Shown: positions 33,666 through 44,917, numbered from the stretch's first letter. The stretch is 64,000 bases of DNA from Lotus japonicus (GCF_012489685.1 NC_080044.1:17154369-17218368), one strand, 5' to 3'. The notes: generated from the letters alone by a model not told the origin. Translations and numbers: made by a program.

Positions 33666-35296
33666 ATGACTTCCTTTTCTCCATCTTGGCTTCGGGACAG
33701 AAACTCGACAAGAGTTTCTCCAGCTTTGGGGTACACCTCTTCTAAGCTAACTTCTTCAATTGGTGCTTCAACTGCCACTTCTTTTGTCTCTGTTTCTTCC
33801 ATAATCAAGCCTGAGTCGAGCTTCTCAATGATATCTACCATGCAAATGTGGAAGGGCTCCACATAGTTGGCTTCAGCTTTCTGGAGCGGATCTGAGTCGA
33901 CTTTCGCTTGGCCTTTAGTCTTCTCGCCATACTTGAGCCTGCCAGAATCCAGTGCTCCTTGAACAAGGTCCCTGAAACGAACACACTGTGAGGTCCAATG
34001 GCCAAAAAAGTTATGATACTTACAGTATTTTTTGCCCTTCTTCTGTTCAGGAGAAGGCAATTTTTGGTCTTTAGGGACCACAATTAAACCATCAGAAACA
34101 AGTATGTCGTAAATTGCATCACATTTGGTGACATCAAAGGTATAAGTTTTGACAGTGGGAATACTGTCTTTAGGAGATTCTTCTCCCAACTTGTTTTCAT
34201 AAGGCTTTAATGCCTTGCACACATAAGGATCTCCTGGCTGGAGCTCAGCCAGATTGATATCATTAATGTCGACTTCAGGGGTGACCTCGTGGCAATTGTA
34301 CTGTGTTGGACACACCAGCTCTGTATCTATGTAGGCTACTTTCTCTTTTTCAGGCCATTTGTGAGTTGTCTTAGCTCTTTCATCGTTTTTCTCCGCTTTG
34401 AGTAATTCGACATGCCTTACTCTATCAGCGAGCTGAGACATATCTCGAATATACTGCGTGTCGAGTTTCTTTCTAATTGAATACTCTAAACCACCTGCAG
34501 CCAAAACAACCAACTCGTGTTCTGGGACATGAGTAAAACATCGAGATTTCAACATCCTAAACCTATTCAGATAGTCATCAATAGATTCGGCATTCTTTCT
34601 TTTGACGCTGGCCAGATCCTTTAGGCTCACTTTGCACTCCCCTCTGAAGAACTGCTCATGGAAAATCCTTTCCAATTGTGTCCAAGTGTGGACTGACCTA
34701 GGAGCAAGGGTTGTGAACCATGTGAACGCGTTCTTAGTTAAAGAACTAGGAAAGTACTTCATTTTCAAATTCTCATTAATGGCCAGGTCTCCAGCCTCGA
34801 TCTGGTATCTCGCCACGTGTTCCACAGTAGACTCCCCTGAGTCCCCAGAGAACTTAGTGAACTTTGGGACTTTCCAACCTCTAGGGAACTCCGCATCGAG
34901 AACCTCTTCAGTGAAGGCTGAAACAAAATGGGGTGTGTTAGCAAAACCTACATTAAAACCGTGCTGATTTAGCAATTGTTCAACCACAGCAGCAACGTTT
35001 TGTTGCCCCCCAGCGTTTTGGTGTCGAATTCTTTCCAACACTCCATCAGCGTGCTCACCCCTATTTACCATGTATACATTCTGCGGCCCTGGTGGTCTCC
35101 CTTCATTTTCTTCGAATAAAGGGTTTTGTTCTACGTGTTGGTAGGGTTGTACGGGCCTGCGAGCTGGGATTGCGATTGGTGGAATTGGTTCAATTCTCGG
35201 CAAAGGTGCTGTCTCATTTTGTGCTCCTAACGCTGTCGCCAAACGCCCCATTTGATGGGCTAACTCTTGGTTATTGGCATTTGTGTTCTGGATCAA
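33599..35296 (-). pseudogene. Gag polyprotein, main part
   Basis: A 565-codon frame with the retrotransposon gag core (TKFSGDSGESTVEHVARY, LTKNAFTWFTTL, WTQLERIFHEQFF, DLASVKRKNAESIDDYLNRF) and, further on, a CKYHNFFGHWTSQC segment in place of a zinc knuckle, as in Tat elements. It forms the virus-like particle and packages element RNA. Its N-terminal part sits in another frame (35293-35889), and the two frames meet at a four-base overlap, indicating a one-base shift at about 35295. Confidence 0.9.
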
Positions 35297-35889
35297 AGGG
35301 TTGAGATCTCCCCCATCTGCCGAGATAACATGTTAACCATCTCGTGCTGGCTATCGTCGAACTGCTGCCTGATAGCCTGAAGTGACCCCAAGTTCATACC
35401 CGTGGGCATGTACATTTGCGAACTTTGCCCCGTGGCAAAGCCAGGAGGGCTCACTCGATTTCCTAAATTCATCATTGTGCCATTTGCCCCGAATGGAGGC
35501 ATCCCAAAAGGTAGTACATTCTCTGAGAACGTCGAATAATTACCCTGCAAGCCATGCATCAATGATGTAGGCATGCTAAAGGGCATATCCCTCGCAGGAG
35601 GAGGAAGGTTTGGTATAAAGGATGCTTGGGCCACGTTGGCCACTCCTCTCATCACAGTTGGCATAGTGACGGCCTGAGCCGCGGTAGAGATAGGTATCTC
35701 AGCCACGGCTGACATCATTACACCCTGAGGTGGTGATGTGAGGCCAAGATTCGTCCCAGGGGGTAAATCCTCTTCATTATTACTACCGCTCCCACCAGGG
35801 CTATTCTGATTCACCACATTGGATCCCTGTGGGGAGGTCCTACCTCGATTGTTCACCATACTTACTGTCCTGCCGCTTCTCAAGTGCAT
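35293..35889 (-). pseudogene. Gag N-terminal segment
   Basis: ATG at 35889 gives MHLRSGRTVS, a typical start for plant gypsy Gag, followed by a Pro/Gly/Asn/Met-rich region without a fold that I recognise. The frame ends in TGA exactly where the main gag frame begins, so a small indel separates them. It lies about 120 bp downstream of the 5' LTR. Confidence 0.8.
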
Positions 35890-35986
35890 AAACTAACTCA
35901 CGCAAGTAAACAAGCAGCAAAAACAATGAAACTTCACACTAGAACTTCACACCAAATGCTTCTGTAAAACTTGGTTTTCACAAAAA

Positions 35987-36009
35987 CGGTCCCACCAGGT
36001 GTGCCAATT
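35987..36009 (-). other. Primer-binding-site region
   Basis: On the minus strand AATTGGCACACCTGGTGGG follows the 5' LTR directly (LTR ends ...AAACA). It occupies the tRNA primer position; I have not matched it to a particular tRNA. Confidence 0.55.
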
Positions 36010-36829
36010 TGTTTACCTTGATATTTGGTAAACAAACATCTTCCGAGTTCGACTGGAAAAAGTTTAAGAGTTTTGCGAATTAAGGGTTCTTTTGGGAAAA
36101 CGTCTTGCCAAAGCGTGTGTGAAATTGGGGTTTTCGACAACCGTGTGTCAAAGTATAAAAAGAGATAAAAATTCGAAGACAAAACACAAAACAATCAAAA
36201 ATGCTTAAAGGTAAAATTCATTAATTGAAAAGCTTTACACAAAGTCAAACTGGTAAACTCGACTACAAATCCAACAAAAGCAGTAACAACAACAAATTCG
36301 AAAATCTAGGTGCAGGAATCGTAAATGGCTGGTTCGTCAACATACTTCTCCATGATCACGTTAGGCTCGTTGAGTCTCTTTGATGCGGACATGAGAGTTT
36401 TTTAGTGATTTTTAGAGCTGAGTTGGGAACCCCTTTTCTGACTTGGATTCTCCTATTTATAGAGCTTCATGTCCGCGTGCCCTTGGCGGTTTTCTTCCTC
36501 GATGGATGGGTTAGTGGGTCTGGTTTCCCCCACGATCTGATGCTTGTCCCGGAAGTTCCACGCGTGGTGGTGGAGATCGTGTTTTTCAACTGCTTCAACT
36601 GTTTATTGGCCACGTACTCGATCATCGTGGTGAGGGACTGACTTAGTCAATGCTGCACGTGTTAAATGTGCCCATGTTTGTAGCAACGGTTGCCACTGTC
36701 CTTTTGTCGAATTCGACTACTCCTCTAACTTGGCGTTTCTTCGTAATTCCCTTGCTCCATACTCGACTGCCTTATGCGCTTTGGGCCAAAGTTATTGTGT
36801 TTTGGGCCAAACATTTTTTTGGGCCAACA
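36010..36829 (-). repeat. 5' LTR of the gypsy element
   Basis: On the sense strand it starts TGTTGGCCC and ends GGTAAACA. It is the partner of 22344-23164. It holds the promoter that drives gag-pol RNA. Confidence 0.95.
36454..36461 (-). promoter_or_regulatory. TATA box in the 5' LTR
   Basis: TATAAATA on the minus strand, about 445 bp before the LTR end, placed to start genomic RNA of the element. Confidence 0.6.
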
Positions 36830-36834
36830 CTGGG
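36830..36834. repeat. Target-site duplication CTGGG (right)
   Basis: Matches 22339-22343. Confidence 0.95.
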
Positions 36835-37306
36835 TTAAAAATAATTATTTATATTAAATACTTTCTTGCGGTCAAATGTGCGTATTGGGGGTTCCAACTC
36901 ACCAGTAAAATACAAAAAATCATAAGAATAAAAAGGAAGAAACTCATCTCTCTCCAATTTGGAGAGACCACAAAAGTGGTGAGTCCCACTACTCCCCCCG
37001 TCTAATCTCCATCCTCCCACTCACAAAACAAAGAGAGATTCTCCATCTCTCCTCTATTTCTCTCTCTCAACTATCTTTACCCTAGCAAACGAAGACTATA
37101 TCTATGTTGTTAAAGAGTTGGGACCAGACAATAAGATTTTTTAAACCAATTCAATAATGGTGGTTAATGCTATGAGGTCTAAGTACTTTTGTATCGACAT
37201 TAAAACCAAGGTTATTAAGCGTTAGCAGCTTCTTAAGCAAAGAAAAATGCTAACGACACATTTTTTTAAAAAAATCATATTCCAACACCCTCATTATAAT
37301 TTATTT
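36835..37306. other. Non-coding stretch
   Basis: No gene. The first ~80 bp (TTAAAAATAATTATTT and then CACTTTC/TACTTTC-like sequence) resemble the left flank of the gypsy element at about 22263-22335. Confidence 0.4.
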
Positions 37307-37315
37307 ATTTTTAAA

Positions 37316-37717
37316 GGCTTAATTGCATTTTTGGTCCCCTAACTTTATCCTTTCTTTGAAAATTGTCTCCCAACTAAGAAATTTGCAAAAAAACATCCCC
37401 AAAGTTACCCTCTGTTAACATATTTGGTCCTCTAGTATTTTCCATCCAAAATCTAACGGTATGAGGGATCAAAAGTGCAATTAAGTAGACGAAATGGAAA
37501 ATTAGGGACCAAAAGTGCAGGTCACGATGGTGAGGAAGTCGACTTAATTGCACTTTTGGTCCCTCAAAAGTCAAACCGTTAGATTTTGGATGAAAAATAC
37601 TAGAGGGACCAAATGTGTTAACGGAGGGTAACTTTGAGGATGTTTTTGTTAATTTCTTAGTTGAGGGACGACTTTCGCAAAAAGAACAAAGTTGGGGACC
37701 AAAAGTGCAATTAAACC
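37316..37717. mobile_element. Foldback Mutator-type MITE (402 bp)
   Basis: Almost the whole element is one inverted repeat: GGCTTAATTGCA at the left, TGCAATTAAACC at the right, with matching arms (TTTTGGTCCC, AAATTTGC/TTTCGCAAA, TCTAACGGT/ACCGTTAGA). A 9-bp duplication ATTTTTAAA flanks it (37307-37315 and 37718-37726), as for Mutator-like elements. No coding capacity; transcripts would form a long hairpin. Confidence 0.88.
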
Positions 37718-37726
37718 ATTTTTAAA

Positions 37727-38276
37727 AATTCAATACAATTTTTTTAAAATAAAACAAATGTGTTGACCTTTCTAACAATAAAATAATCACCATAAGTATT
37801 TTGAAATATGACATCATTATAATTTATAACAATGTGTGTTAGCCCTCCTCCTCAAGCAAATGACAGGTCCCGCAAATGACCCAAAAAGTTTTCTTGTAGA
37901 CTGTTTCTTCTTAAAAAAATTGAGTATTGGTTTTATTGGTTTATAAAAAAAAAATTTATGCCGTAACATATTAGTTGTGATATTTTACAACTGACGAAAT
38001 GTATATCACTTTATTTTTAATCTAATATTTGACAAAATAAATTTAATTTTAATCATAACAATGCTGCCTGATATAGAAAGAGTCACTTGTAAGTCCTAGT
38101 CAAAGACCAAAGTCAAAACCAACCCGTGACGAAGACCACTTCAATCTGTAGCAATGGACGGTTGATATTGATCAAATCCATCACAGGCAGGTCACCCAAT
38201 AATAATCACAGTTCATTCAGACACTTGTTGTGTTGCTTTGTCCCTATTCACTGGTCAGTCAAAGTGCCACTGCTAC
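37727..38276. other. Non-coding stretch
   Basis: AT-rich spacer without a gene or recognisable element. Confidence 0.5.
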
Positions 38277-38377
38277 TAAGACCATGTACAATGGTTTAAA
38301 CAAAAAATTCTCATTCAACACCACTTTTTATCTTCCCAACACTCCACATCATCTTCTCTCTCCAATTCAACACACTT

Positions 38378-39199
38378 TCAACAAATACCCACTCCAATGG
38401 TTTTCTCTCTCTGAACATTCTTCCCACATGCGAATAATTCCTGCGCTTTTGCCAAAACATCATTATCCGACCAACCGCTTCCTTGTTGACGCTTAGCGGC
38501 ATCATAAGCGCCAATCCATTTACCCAGTATTTTGTTCATATAATTCCAACGGTTTCGACATGCAATTCCATCACGCGGAGGATCGAATGAGCAATGCTCA
38601 TTACAATACTCAGCAATATCTCTCCAAAATGTTTCTCCTTTCTGGTTTTTCCCCACAACACTGCTTGTTCCACAGTTAATCCACCCACTAATTAGCACCA
38701 TATTTTGTGCAGTGTTCCATGCGGGTGCATGCGTTTTTTTGCTCTTAGGAGTGACTTCATTGACTTCATTATCAGTTGACCCGTCACCAAGATTGACTTG
38801 TGTTGAAAATTCCGGAAATTCCGGTCCATCAACACTAGGAAAATTTGCACGAACCATTGGCATATAACCACTAGACTGGGGTGTTTGAGATGGATATCTC
38901 ACAGATCCATAAGATGGATGAAAGTTTGGAACAAATGATGACTGGTTCGAATACTGATTTGGATCTGGATAATAGTTTGGATTTTGAGGATGTTGGTTGG
39001 AGAATTGATGTGGGACTTGAAAATAGTTTGGATTTTGAGGACGTTGGTTGGAGAATTGATGTGGGACTTGATAATTGGTGGGATTTTGAGGACGTGGGTA
39101 AGAAAATTGATTTGGATCTTCATAGTTGTTGGGATTTTGGTTGGAAATTGGGTAGCTTGAAGAATTCTGGGTGTTGTAATGGTGATTGTTGGGATCCAT
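38378..39199 (-). CDS. Harbinger-associated Myb/trihelix-like DNA-binding protein
   Basis: ATG at 39199 opens 273 codons. Residues 1-100 are Asn/Pro/Gln/Tyr-rich with three imperfect repeats of a ~20-residue unit around PRPQNPNYFQVPHQFSNQ. Residues ~160-255 form the Myb/trihelix-type domain (WNTAQNMVLISGW, FWRDIAEYCNEHC, ACRNRWNYMNKILGKWIGAYD). In PIF/Harbinger elements this partner protein binds the element ends and brings the transposase to the nucleus and DNA. The reading frame runs out soon after the domain at a TAA-like end in the left subterminal region, so the usual C-terminal part is missing. A TATA box lies ~108 bp upstream. It may still be translated. Confidence 0.82.
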   Translation of the reverse strand: MDPNNHHYNTQNSSSYPISNQNPNNYEDPNQFSYPRPQNPTNYQVPHQFSNQRPQNPNYFQVPHQFSNQHPQNPNYYPDPNQYSNQSSFVPNFHPSYGSVRYPSQTPQSSGYMPMVRANFPSVDGPEFPEFSTQVNLGDGSTDNEVNEVTPKSKKTHAPAWNTAQNMVLISGWINCGTSSVVGKNQKGETFWRDIAEYCNEHCSFDPPRDGIACRNRWNYMNKILGKWIGAYDAAKRQQGSGWSDNDVLAKAQELFACGKNVQREKTIGVGIC

Positions 39200-39306
39200 T
39201 TCAAAACAAATGCTAATAGAAGGATAATAAGATGGTGAGAGAGATAATAAAGATGGGGAAAAACTTGGTTTTTTTTCCTGTGTCCAAATCTATCAAACCA
39301 AGTCTC

Positions 39307-39314
39307 TATTTATA
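39307..39314 (-). promoter_or_regulatory. TATA box of the Harbinger Myb-like gene
   Basis: CTATAAATAG on the minus strand upstream of ATG 39199. Confidence 0.6.
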
Positions 39315-39339
39315 GAGAAAAAAAAGTTATGAATTTTGG

Positions 39340-39366
39340 TAAAAAAAAAAAAAAAAAAAAAAAAAC
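39340..39366. repeat. Poly-A/T tract
   Basis: About 25 consecutive A on the plus strand inside the Harbinger element, in the upstream region of its gene. Confidence 0.9.
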
Positions 39367-39694
39367 ATTTTCAACAAGATAATTCAGTTTAAAGTTTTTT
39401 TAAAAAAAAAATACCGCTGGCCAATGGGACGCTGCCACGCGTCCCATCCTCACCCACTCGGTCTTCTCTCTCCTCTCCCACTGACACGCCACGCGCCTTG
39501 TCGGCGCGTGTCGTGCACGCGCCCTGCTGTCTCCAATCCGGAGCTGCCACGTGGCTCCGGAGGCTCCTCTCAACATTGTTGAACCGGTTCAACATTTTCC
39601 CACTTTCAACAGCTTTCAACCAACCATTGCATGGGTTCAACAACTCTCAACATGTTTCAACATGGCATTCAACATGCCATTGTACATGGTCTAA

Positions 39695-41460
39695 GATTGT
39701 GCTATGTGTAGCTTAGCTCATTCCTTCCTCTTTCCTAGACTTTGTCCTTTACTTTACCACCAGAAAATCCTCAAAATTCTATTCCTAGAAACTCTGATTC
39801 ATCTTCATTCCCCTCATTCTTTCACTCTGAATTCTTTGTTTGCAATTTTCTGAGCAATCCTATATGGTTTGATTTTTATTTTTATTTTTCATGGGCATGC
39901 TTCATTTTCACTGAAGATTAATTTTTTGGCCTTTTCCTTTGGTGGGTCATCGTGATTATCTGCTTTGCTGGTGTAGGACAGTTATGAGGGGATGAGGACA
40001 TTCACCGTACAAATAGGGGGGTTTTGGTTTTGATGATAAGAAGAGATAAGGACCTTTGGCACATGCTAGTACACTTTACTTCAAAAAAAGTTCCTTGGGA
40101 CCTTTGTGTTTTGTTCATCATGCTTATCTATGCTAGACCTGCACCAAAGACTTTGTGATGAAGTGTCTGAATTGAGCTTCATACAATTAAGTTCATGGCT
40201 ACAAGTCTTCATTTTGCGGCTCTTGGCGTTTAGTGTTTTTTTTTTGTTGGTTTGGTATTGGTTTAATTGGTTCTGTTGGATTTCTTCTCCACATAAGCCG
40301 CCAGGCCAGGTTTCTTCTTGTCATCTTCGTTGCACTAGGTAGGTTGTTTCTCCTTCTTTGTTTGCTATGGTGGAATTGTAGTTACTTTCAACCCTCTATT
40401 TTCATTTTTAGGTTCAAAACATTTGCCATGTACTGAATTCTGTTAATCTTTCACAAGTTAGAACTGATAGTTAGTTTTGCTCTTTTTCATTTGGTATATT
40501 GGCCCTTTTGATCTTCTTTGACCAGGTTGTTTACCCATGGGTTGCTCAGTTCTAGTGCAAACTGAAAGCTGAAAAGTCAATATGTATTGTTCAAAAAAAA
40601 AAATTTCCTTTATATTTTTCTAGTCTTTAAAAAACCTGTCTATTTGCTTGGTGTCGCTTTGACACACTATGATCTTAAACAATAGGTTGAAATTCTGTGC
40701 CGTGGAAGATTTCAGTTAGGGAAAACCTACACGGCATCTTAGTGTGCGCTTGGTTACGAGTTAAATGCAACGTGAGCAGATTTTTATCTCAATCCATAAG
40801 AAGAATTCTGTTCACTTTGTGTTGAAGTGCGAGCTAACTTTTATTTGCTCTGGTGCCAACAAATATCCAAACACAGCCTTAGTTTTGTCATTTGGTTGGT
40901 CTTTTGTATGTTGGTTGAACTTAGATTAAGATATATTTTAATTATTTTTGGTGAAAGTTTAAAATGGGATATCTAGTTACTATTTCAAAGTCCCATTAGT
41001 TGCAAATTTAGATTTAGGCATGAATATTCTGTAGTTCTATTTCACCGGCTGGAGTATCCCAAGTAAATTTTCCCTTTTCCAATTACTTTTTTTGTTTGTG
41101 TATGTCTGTATATAGTGTTAAAGATCTTGTGCATGTGTTACCAGTTGATCATCTTGTCCATATACCACTTGATCTGGGAAGGAATTTTTATGCTTACTTT
41201 CATGTTGCTGTTTAACTGTGTTTTGAAATGAATACTAACTTTTTACTCTTTAGAAGTAGCTTGATGTTTTTGGCATATAACTTTGAGTTTAGCAGCCCAA
41301 AGTCATCACTCTGCATGTTGGAACCGGAAATTTACACGAGCTCAATATTTCATATGCAGTAACTTTTTTTTAGAGCTCTATGCATGATTCTTTGCAATAA
41401 GTGCATTAAATAGCTTAATGTTCTTTCCTTTCTAATGTGTAGCTCCGGGCACTCCTGCAA
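39695..41460 (+). promoter_or_regulatory. Promoter and 5' leader (with intron) of the PUB5-like gene
   Basis: No protein-coding frame is supported. CT-rich sequence at 39720-39850 looks like a transcribed leader. A CTAATGTGTAG acceptor at 41442, just 18 bases before the ATG, indicates that the leader is spliced; the donor was not identified with confidence. A small MITE lies inside the presumed leader intron. Confidence 0.5.
40742..40878. mobile_element. Small Tourist-like MITE (137 bp)
   Basis: Ends GTGTGCGCTTGG and CCAAACACAGCC are imperfect inverses, flanked by TTA at 40739-40741 and 40879-40881. It is non-coding. Confidence 0.5.
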
Positions 41461-44400
41461 ATGGGAACTGATGGTTGTGAAGTGGAGACATTACCTTACT
41501 CCTTTAAGGTACAGAACATAATTGAAATGAACTATGTTTTAGTGAGGATATTTTATGATACTGCTTTCCATAGCTGCTGTATTGATTCAGTTATGATGAA
41601 AACAAGCTTAGAAGCTTTGTGCTCAATCATGAGGTTATTCTTTTCAAATATTTTGCCTTTGTTTGCTGGTTTTTTTTATGTGGTATTTGTTTGGCCTAGA
41701 AGAAAAAGCAGCTAACTCCGGCACTTGGCTTTTCTTTAATGTTATGTCATATGTGGGTGTTTTTTCATCTACACGTGGATGTTGTAACTAAGCATTTTAT
41801 TGATTGCAATTGCAATTCATGTTGGAAGGTACATTGTAGAATGTGCACAGAACTCAAGAAATTACTTGAGAGAATCTTAAGGATATTTCCGCTTATAGAG
41901 GCGGCACGCCCTCGGTCCTCATCAGGAATACAGTCTCTGTGTTCGCTAAACAGTGCAATTGACAAAGCCAAACAACTTCTGCAACATTGCTCGGAATCTA
42001 GTAAACTCTACCTTGTGAGTATTTCTTTTTTATTATTTCAGCTTGACAAAGTTTTAGATATTTGAATCTGCATCAATTATATCTCCAACAGCGGAGTGGG
42101 ACTGCCATTTCTTCTTCATGAGAGTTCAAGATTTTGAAAGCAGATTATATTACGTTTTTCTATTGCATCGGAGTTCTGCAAATATTTGGTTATAAGTTTA
42201 TCAGATGTCGAAAAATATTGAGCTACTAAAGTTACACATGATCTTGTTAAATTGTTCTGTTGTCATGCTGCATGCTAATTTAATTGGTTTTAATATTAAT
42301 TGTAGGCAATGTCAGGGGAGTCAATACTCTCAAAATGCCAAAAGGCCAAAAGATCATTAGAGAAAAGCTTAATCCAGATTCAGGATATGGTTCCAGTTAT
42401 GTTGGCTGCAGAGGTTTGTTAAGTTAGCACCCTATCCACTTTTATTTGTCTAGTACTCTGCTTCAAATTCTTTTCTTTTATTACCTACGTATGAATCAGG
42501 CACTTTTCACATAAGTATTCAATTGTTACATTATATACCCATTTTGAGCTTCATTTTAATGCTTTAGTTGGCATTGCAATGTCTCTGGCAGATTTCTCGA
42601 ATGATTCATGATCTTGGATATGTGACATTTGTCCTGGACTTTGCTGAAGAAGAGGCTGGTAGGGTTATGAGAGAATTACTGCAGCAAGGTCATTCCGCCT
42701 CAGATAAAGATTCAATTGAAAATTCTGATGTTAAATCTCTTCAGTTTGCAGTGGCAAGACTTAATATTACATCCTCAACTGCCGTCGTAATAGAGAAACG
42801 ATCTATTAGGAAGTTGTTGTTGAATGTTAGACCAAATGACCAAACAAAAAAGATGATCTTGAAAAATCTTTTGTATCTTCTGACAAAGTACAGAAGTTTC
42901 ATCACAGGAGAACAAATGGAGGCCTATCATCTTAGTGAAGGACCAGTAACAACTGAGAACATGGGTCATGTTAATCATGTTATGTCAGAACCAGACCTGA
43001 ACCGTGATCAAAATAGAACTCACGCCGGCGAGTTGGGAAGAGTTACACCACCTGAGGAATATACATGCCCAATATCTTTAAGGTTGATGTATGACCCTGT
43101 TGTCATTGCTTCAGGAGTTACATATGAAAGGATGTGGATACAGAAATGGCTTGATGAGGGTAATGGAATATGTCCAAAAACTAAGAAGAAACTGGTTCAT
43201 AGGGCACTGACTCCTAATGTTGCCATAAAGGACTTAATAGTAAAGTGGTGTGAAATTAATGAAGTCTCTATTTCTGATCCAAGTAGGCAAGTGGAAGATT
43301 TTCGCTCGTGGGAATCTTCCTCCAATTCCATTATGAGTTTTGGAAGTTCTATGAATGATTTGAATTTGCCAATGGATTTTAGTGGCATCTCACTTGGATC
43401 GTTAGATACTAGTATTGGTTCAGGTTTCTCACATGTAAAGGCCAGTCATGGCTTAAATTTGATGTTGGTTAAAACTAGTGAGGATTCTCACAGGCATCAG
43501 TCAACACATGACGCAGATCTGACGCGCTTGTCTAAACTCCATGATAGTCAATGGGATTCTCAGTGCCAAGTCATTGAAGATATGAAAATAAATTTCAAAT
43601 GCAATTACCAAGCTTCTTGCTCTGTGTCATTTGAGAATTTCATTGACCCACTCACAAGATTTCTGAGCACTGCAAATGAGATGCATGATGTGAAAGCTCT
43701 GCGAGGTGGAACTCAATTGCTTTTGGAATTTATGAAATACCACAGGTACAATTTCTTTCACCCTCACAATTTGGTTCTTGGTATGCTGCCGATAATTTAG
43801 TTGGGTTGGTTTACATTTATCTAATTTAAATTGTTTGCTAAATTGTGAGTGTTTACTAACAATTATGCTTTCAAAACAATATTCACTTGGTTTAGAGTAA
43901 CAAGGAGTGCTTGTTATGTAAAGGTTTTTTTTTTTTTTCCTTTTCAATGTTTGAAACATCAAGGTTATATTTCATCCACTTTCAATGTAAGAAAAAAGTT
44001 CCTTTCCAATTTAATATGCTGGTATGACATTTGTGGTTTTCATGCAGAAATGGTTTGAAAAATTTAAGTGAAGATACATGCACTGTGTTAGCAAGTCTTC
44101 TTGAGTCAGAAGTGATTGAAGAAGCTCTTGCCATAATGGAAGTACTTTCTGGGTATTGGTCTGATAAAGCTAACATTGCAGCTTCGAGTGCTCTCTCTTC
44201 TGTTTCAAAGTTCCTTGATTCTGGTAACAAAGAGTTCCAACGAAAAGCCATTAGAATGGTGTGTAAATTTTCATACAATGGCGAACTTTGTCCTTACATT
44301 GTATCTCTCGGGTGCATCTCGAAATTACTGCCGTGTTTTGAAGACAAGGCCCTTTCGAGAGACTGCATATGCATATTGAAAAACCTTTGTGATACCGAAG

Positions 44401-44810
44401 AGGGTAGGATGTCTGTTGTTGAAACCAAAGGATGCATATCTTTTATTGTTGAAGTAATTGGGAGTGGCAGTGATGAGGAAAAAGAACTTGCACTTGCTAT
44501 TGTGCTCTCTTTATGCTCTCAACGCTTGGAATACTGTGAGCTGGTTTTGTATGAGGGTATTATACCTTCTCTCGTCATTATCTCCAACACAGGAAATGAT
44601 AGCACAAAGGCGTATGCACTGGAACTGCTCCGGCAATTGAGGGAGGTTGACAGCTTTGACAATAGCGATTCCTCTGAGCCGAATCTCAACAACCCTCGAG
44701 ATTCTAACAATCGGTTCGAAGAAAAGAAACCGTCAAAGAAGTCGACATTTTTTAAGAAACTAGGTCTGTTCTCAAAACCCAGTTCACTTGCAGCAAAAAG
44801 CAAGAAATGA
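41461..44810 (+). CDS. PUB5: U-box/ARM E3 ubiquitin ligase, PUB5-like
   Basis: Five coding exons: 41461-41508, 41829-42014, 42306-42413, 42592-43745 and 44048-44810, all with GT-AG introns and matching phases, giving 752 residues. The N-terminal U-box-N-terminal domain spans about 20-240 (MCTELKKLLERILRIFP, ARPRSSSGIQSLC, LLQHCSESSKLYL). The U-box at about 268-345 starts EYTCPISLRLMYDPV and contains SGVTYERMWIQKWLDEG; it recruits the E2. ARM-like helical repeats fill about 470-700. The tail is Lys-rich (KKPSKKSTFFKKLG). The protein transfers ubiquitin to substrates, none of which can be told from sequence. Layout and length match Arabidopsis PUB5 and its close group (PUB6, PUB7, PUB45); PUB5 fits best by the N-terminal residues. 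The start is supported by MGTD and the acceptor just before it. The symbol is by similarity. Confidence 0.92.
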
Positions 44811-44917
44811 AACAGAGTTCCCATGGTAGGAGACATTTTGGATTGCTGGATGCAGATAGGATTCTTAGATAGAGTTTTAATTTTAATCATTGGATACAAT
44901 TTTTCAATTAATACTAA

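Larger units (their letters stand above)
22344..36829 (-). mobile_element. Tat-lineage Ty3/gypsy retrotransposon with antisense PMD gene
   Basis: A 14.5-kb element with two ~820-bp LTRs and a perfect CTGGG duplication. Its sense strand is minus. Reading from the right it has the 5' LTR, primer site, gag, protease, reverse transcriptase, two RNase H domains, integrase, then about 5.4 kb to the 3' LTR. The second, archaeal-type RNase H and the long region behind integrase place it in the Tat lineage. That region carries two genes on the opposite (plus) strand. By eye the LTRs differ at 14 positions in 820 (about 1.7%), so the insertion is fairly recent, yet gag-pol holds several frame breaks and stops, so it now depends on proteins supplied by relatives. 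Confidence 0.95.
38280..39691 (-). mobile_element. PIF/Harbinger element reduced to its Myb-like gene
   Basis: Perfect 15-bp ends GACCATGTACAATGG and CCATTGTACATGGTC are flanked by TAA on both sides (38277-38279 and 39692-39694), as for PIF/Harbinger. The element is only 1.4 kb and contains one gene on the minus strand, the Myb-like second protein of the family; the DDE transposase gene is missing. Both subterminal regions carry many TTCAACA copies, strongest at 39570-39680. It therefore looks like a deletion derivative that must borrow transposase. Confidence 0.88.
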
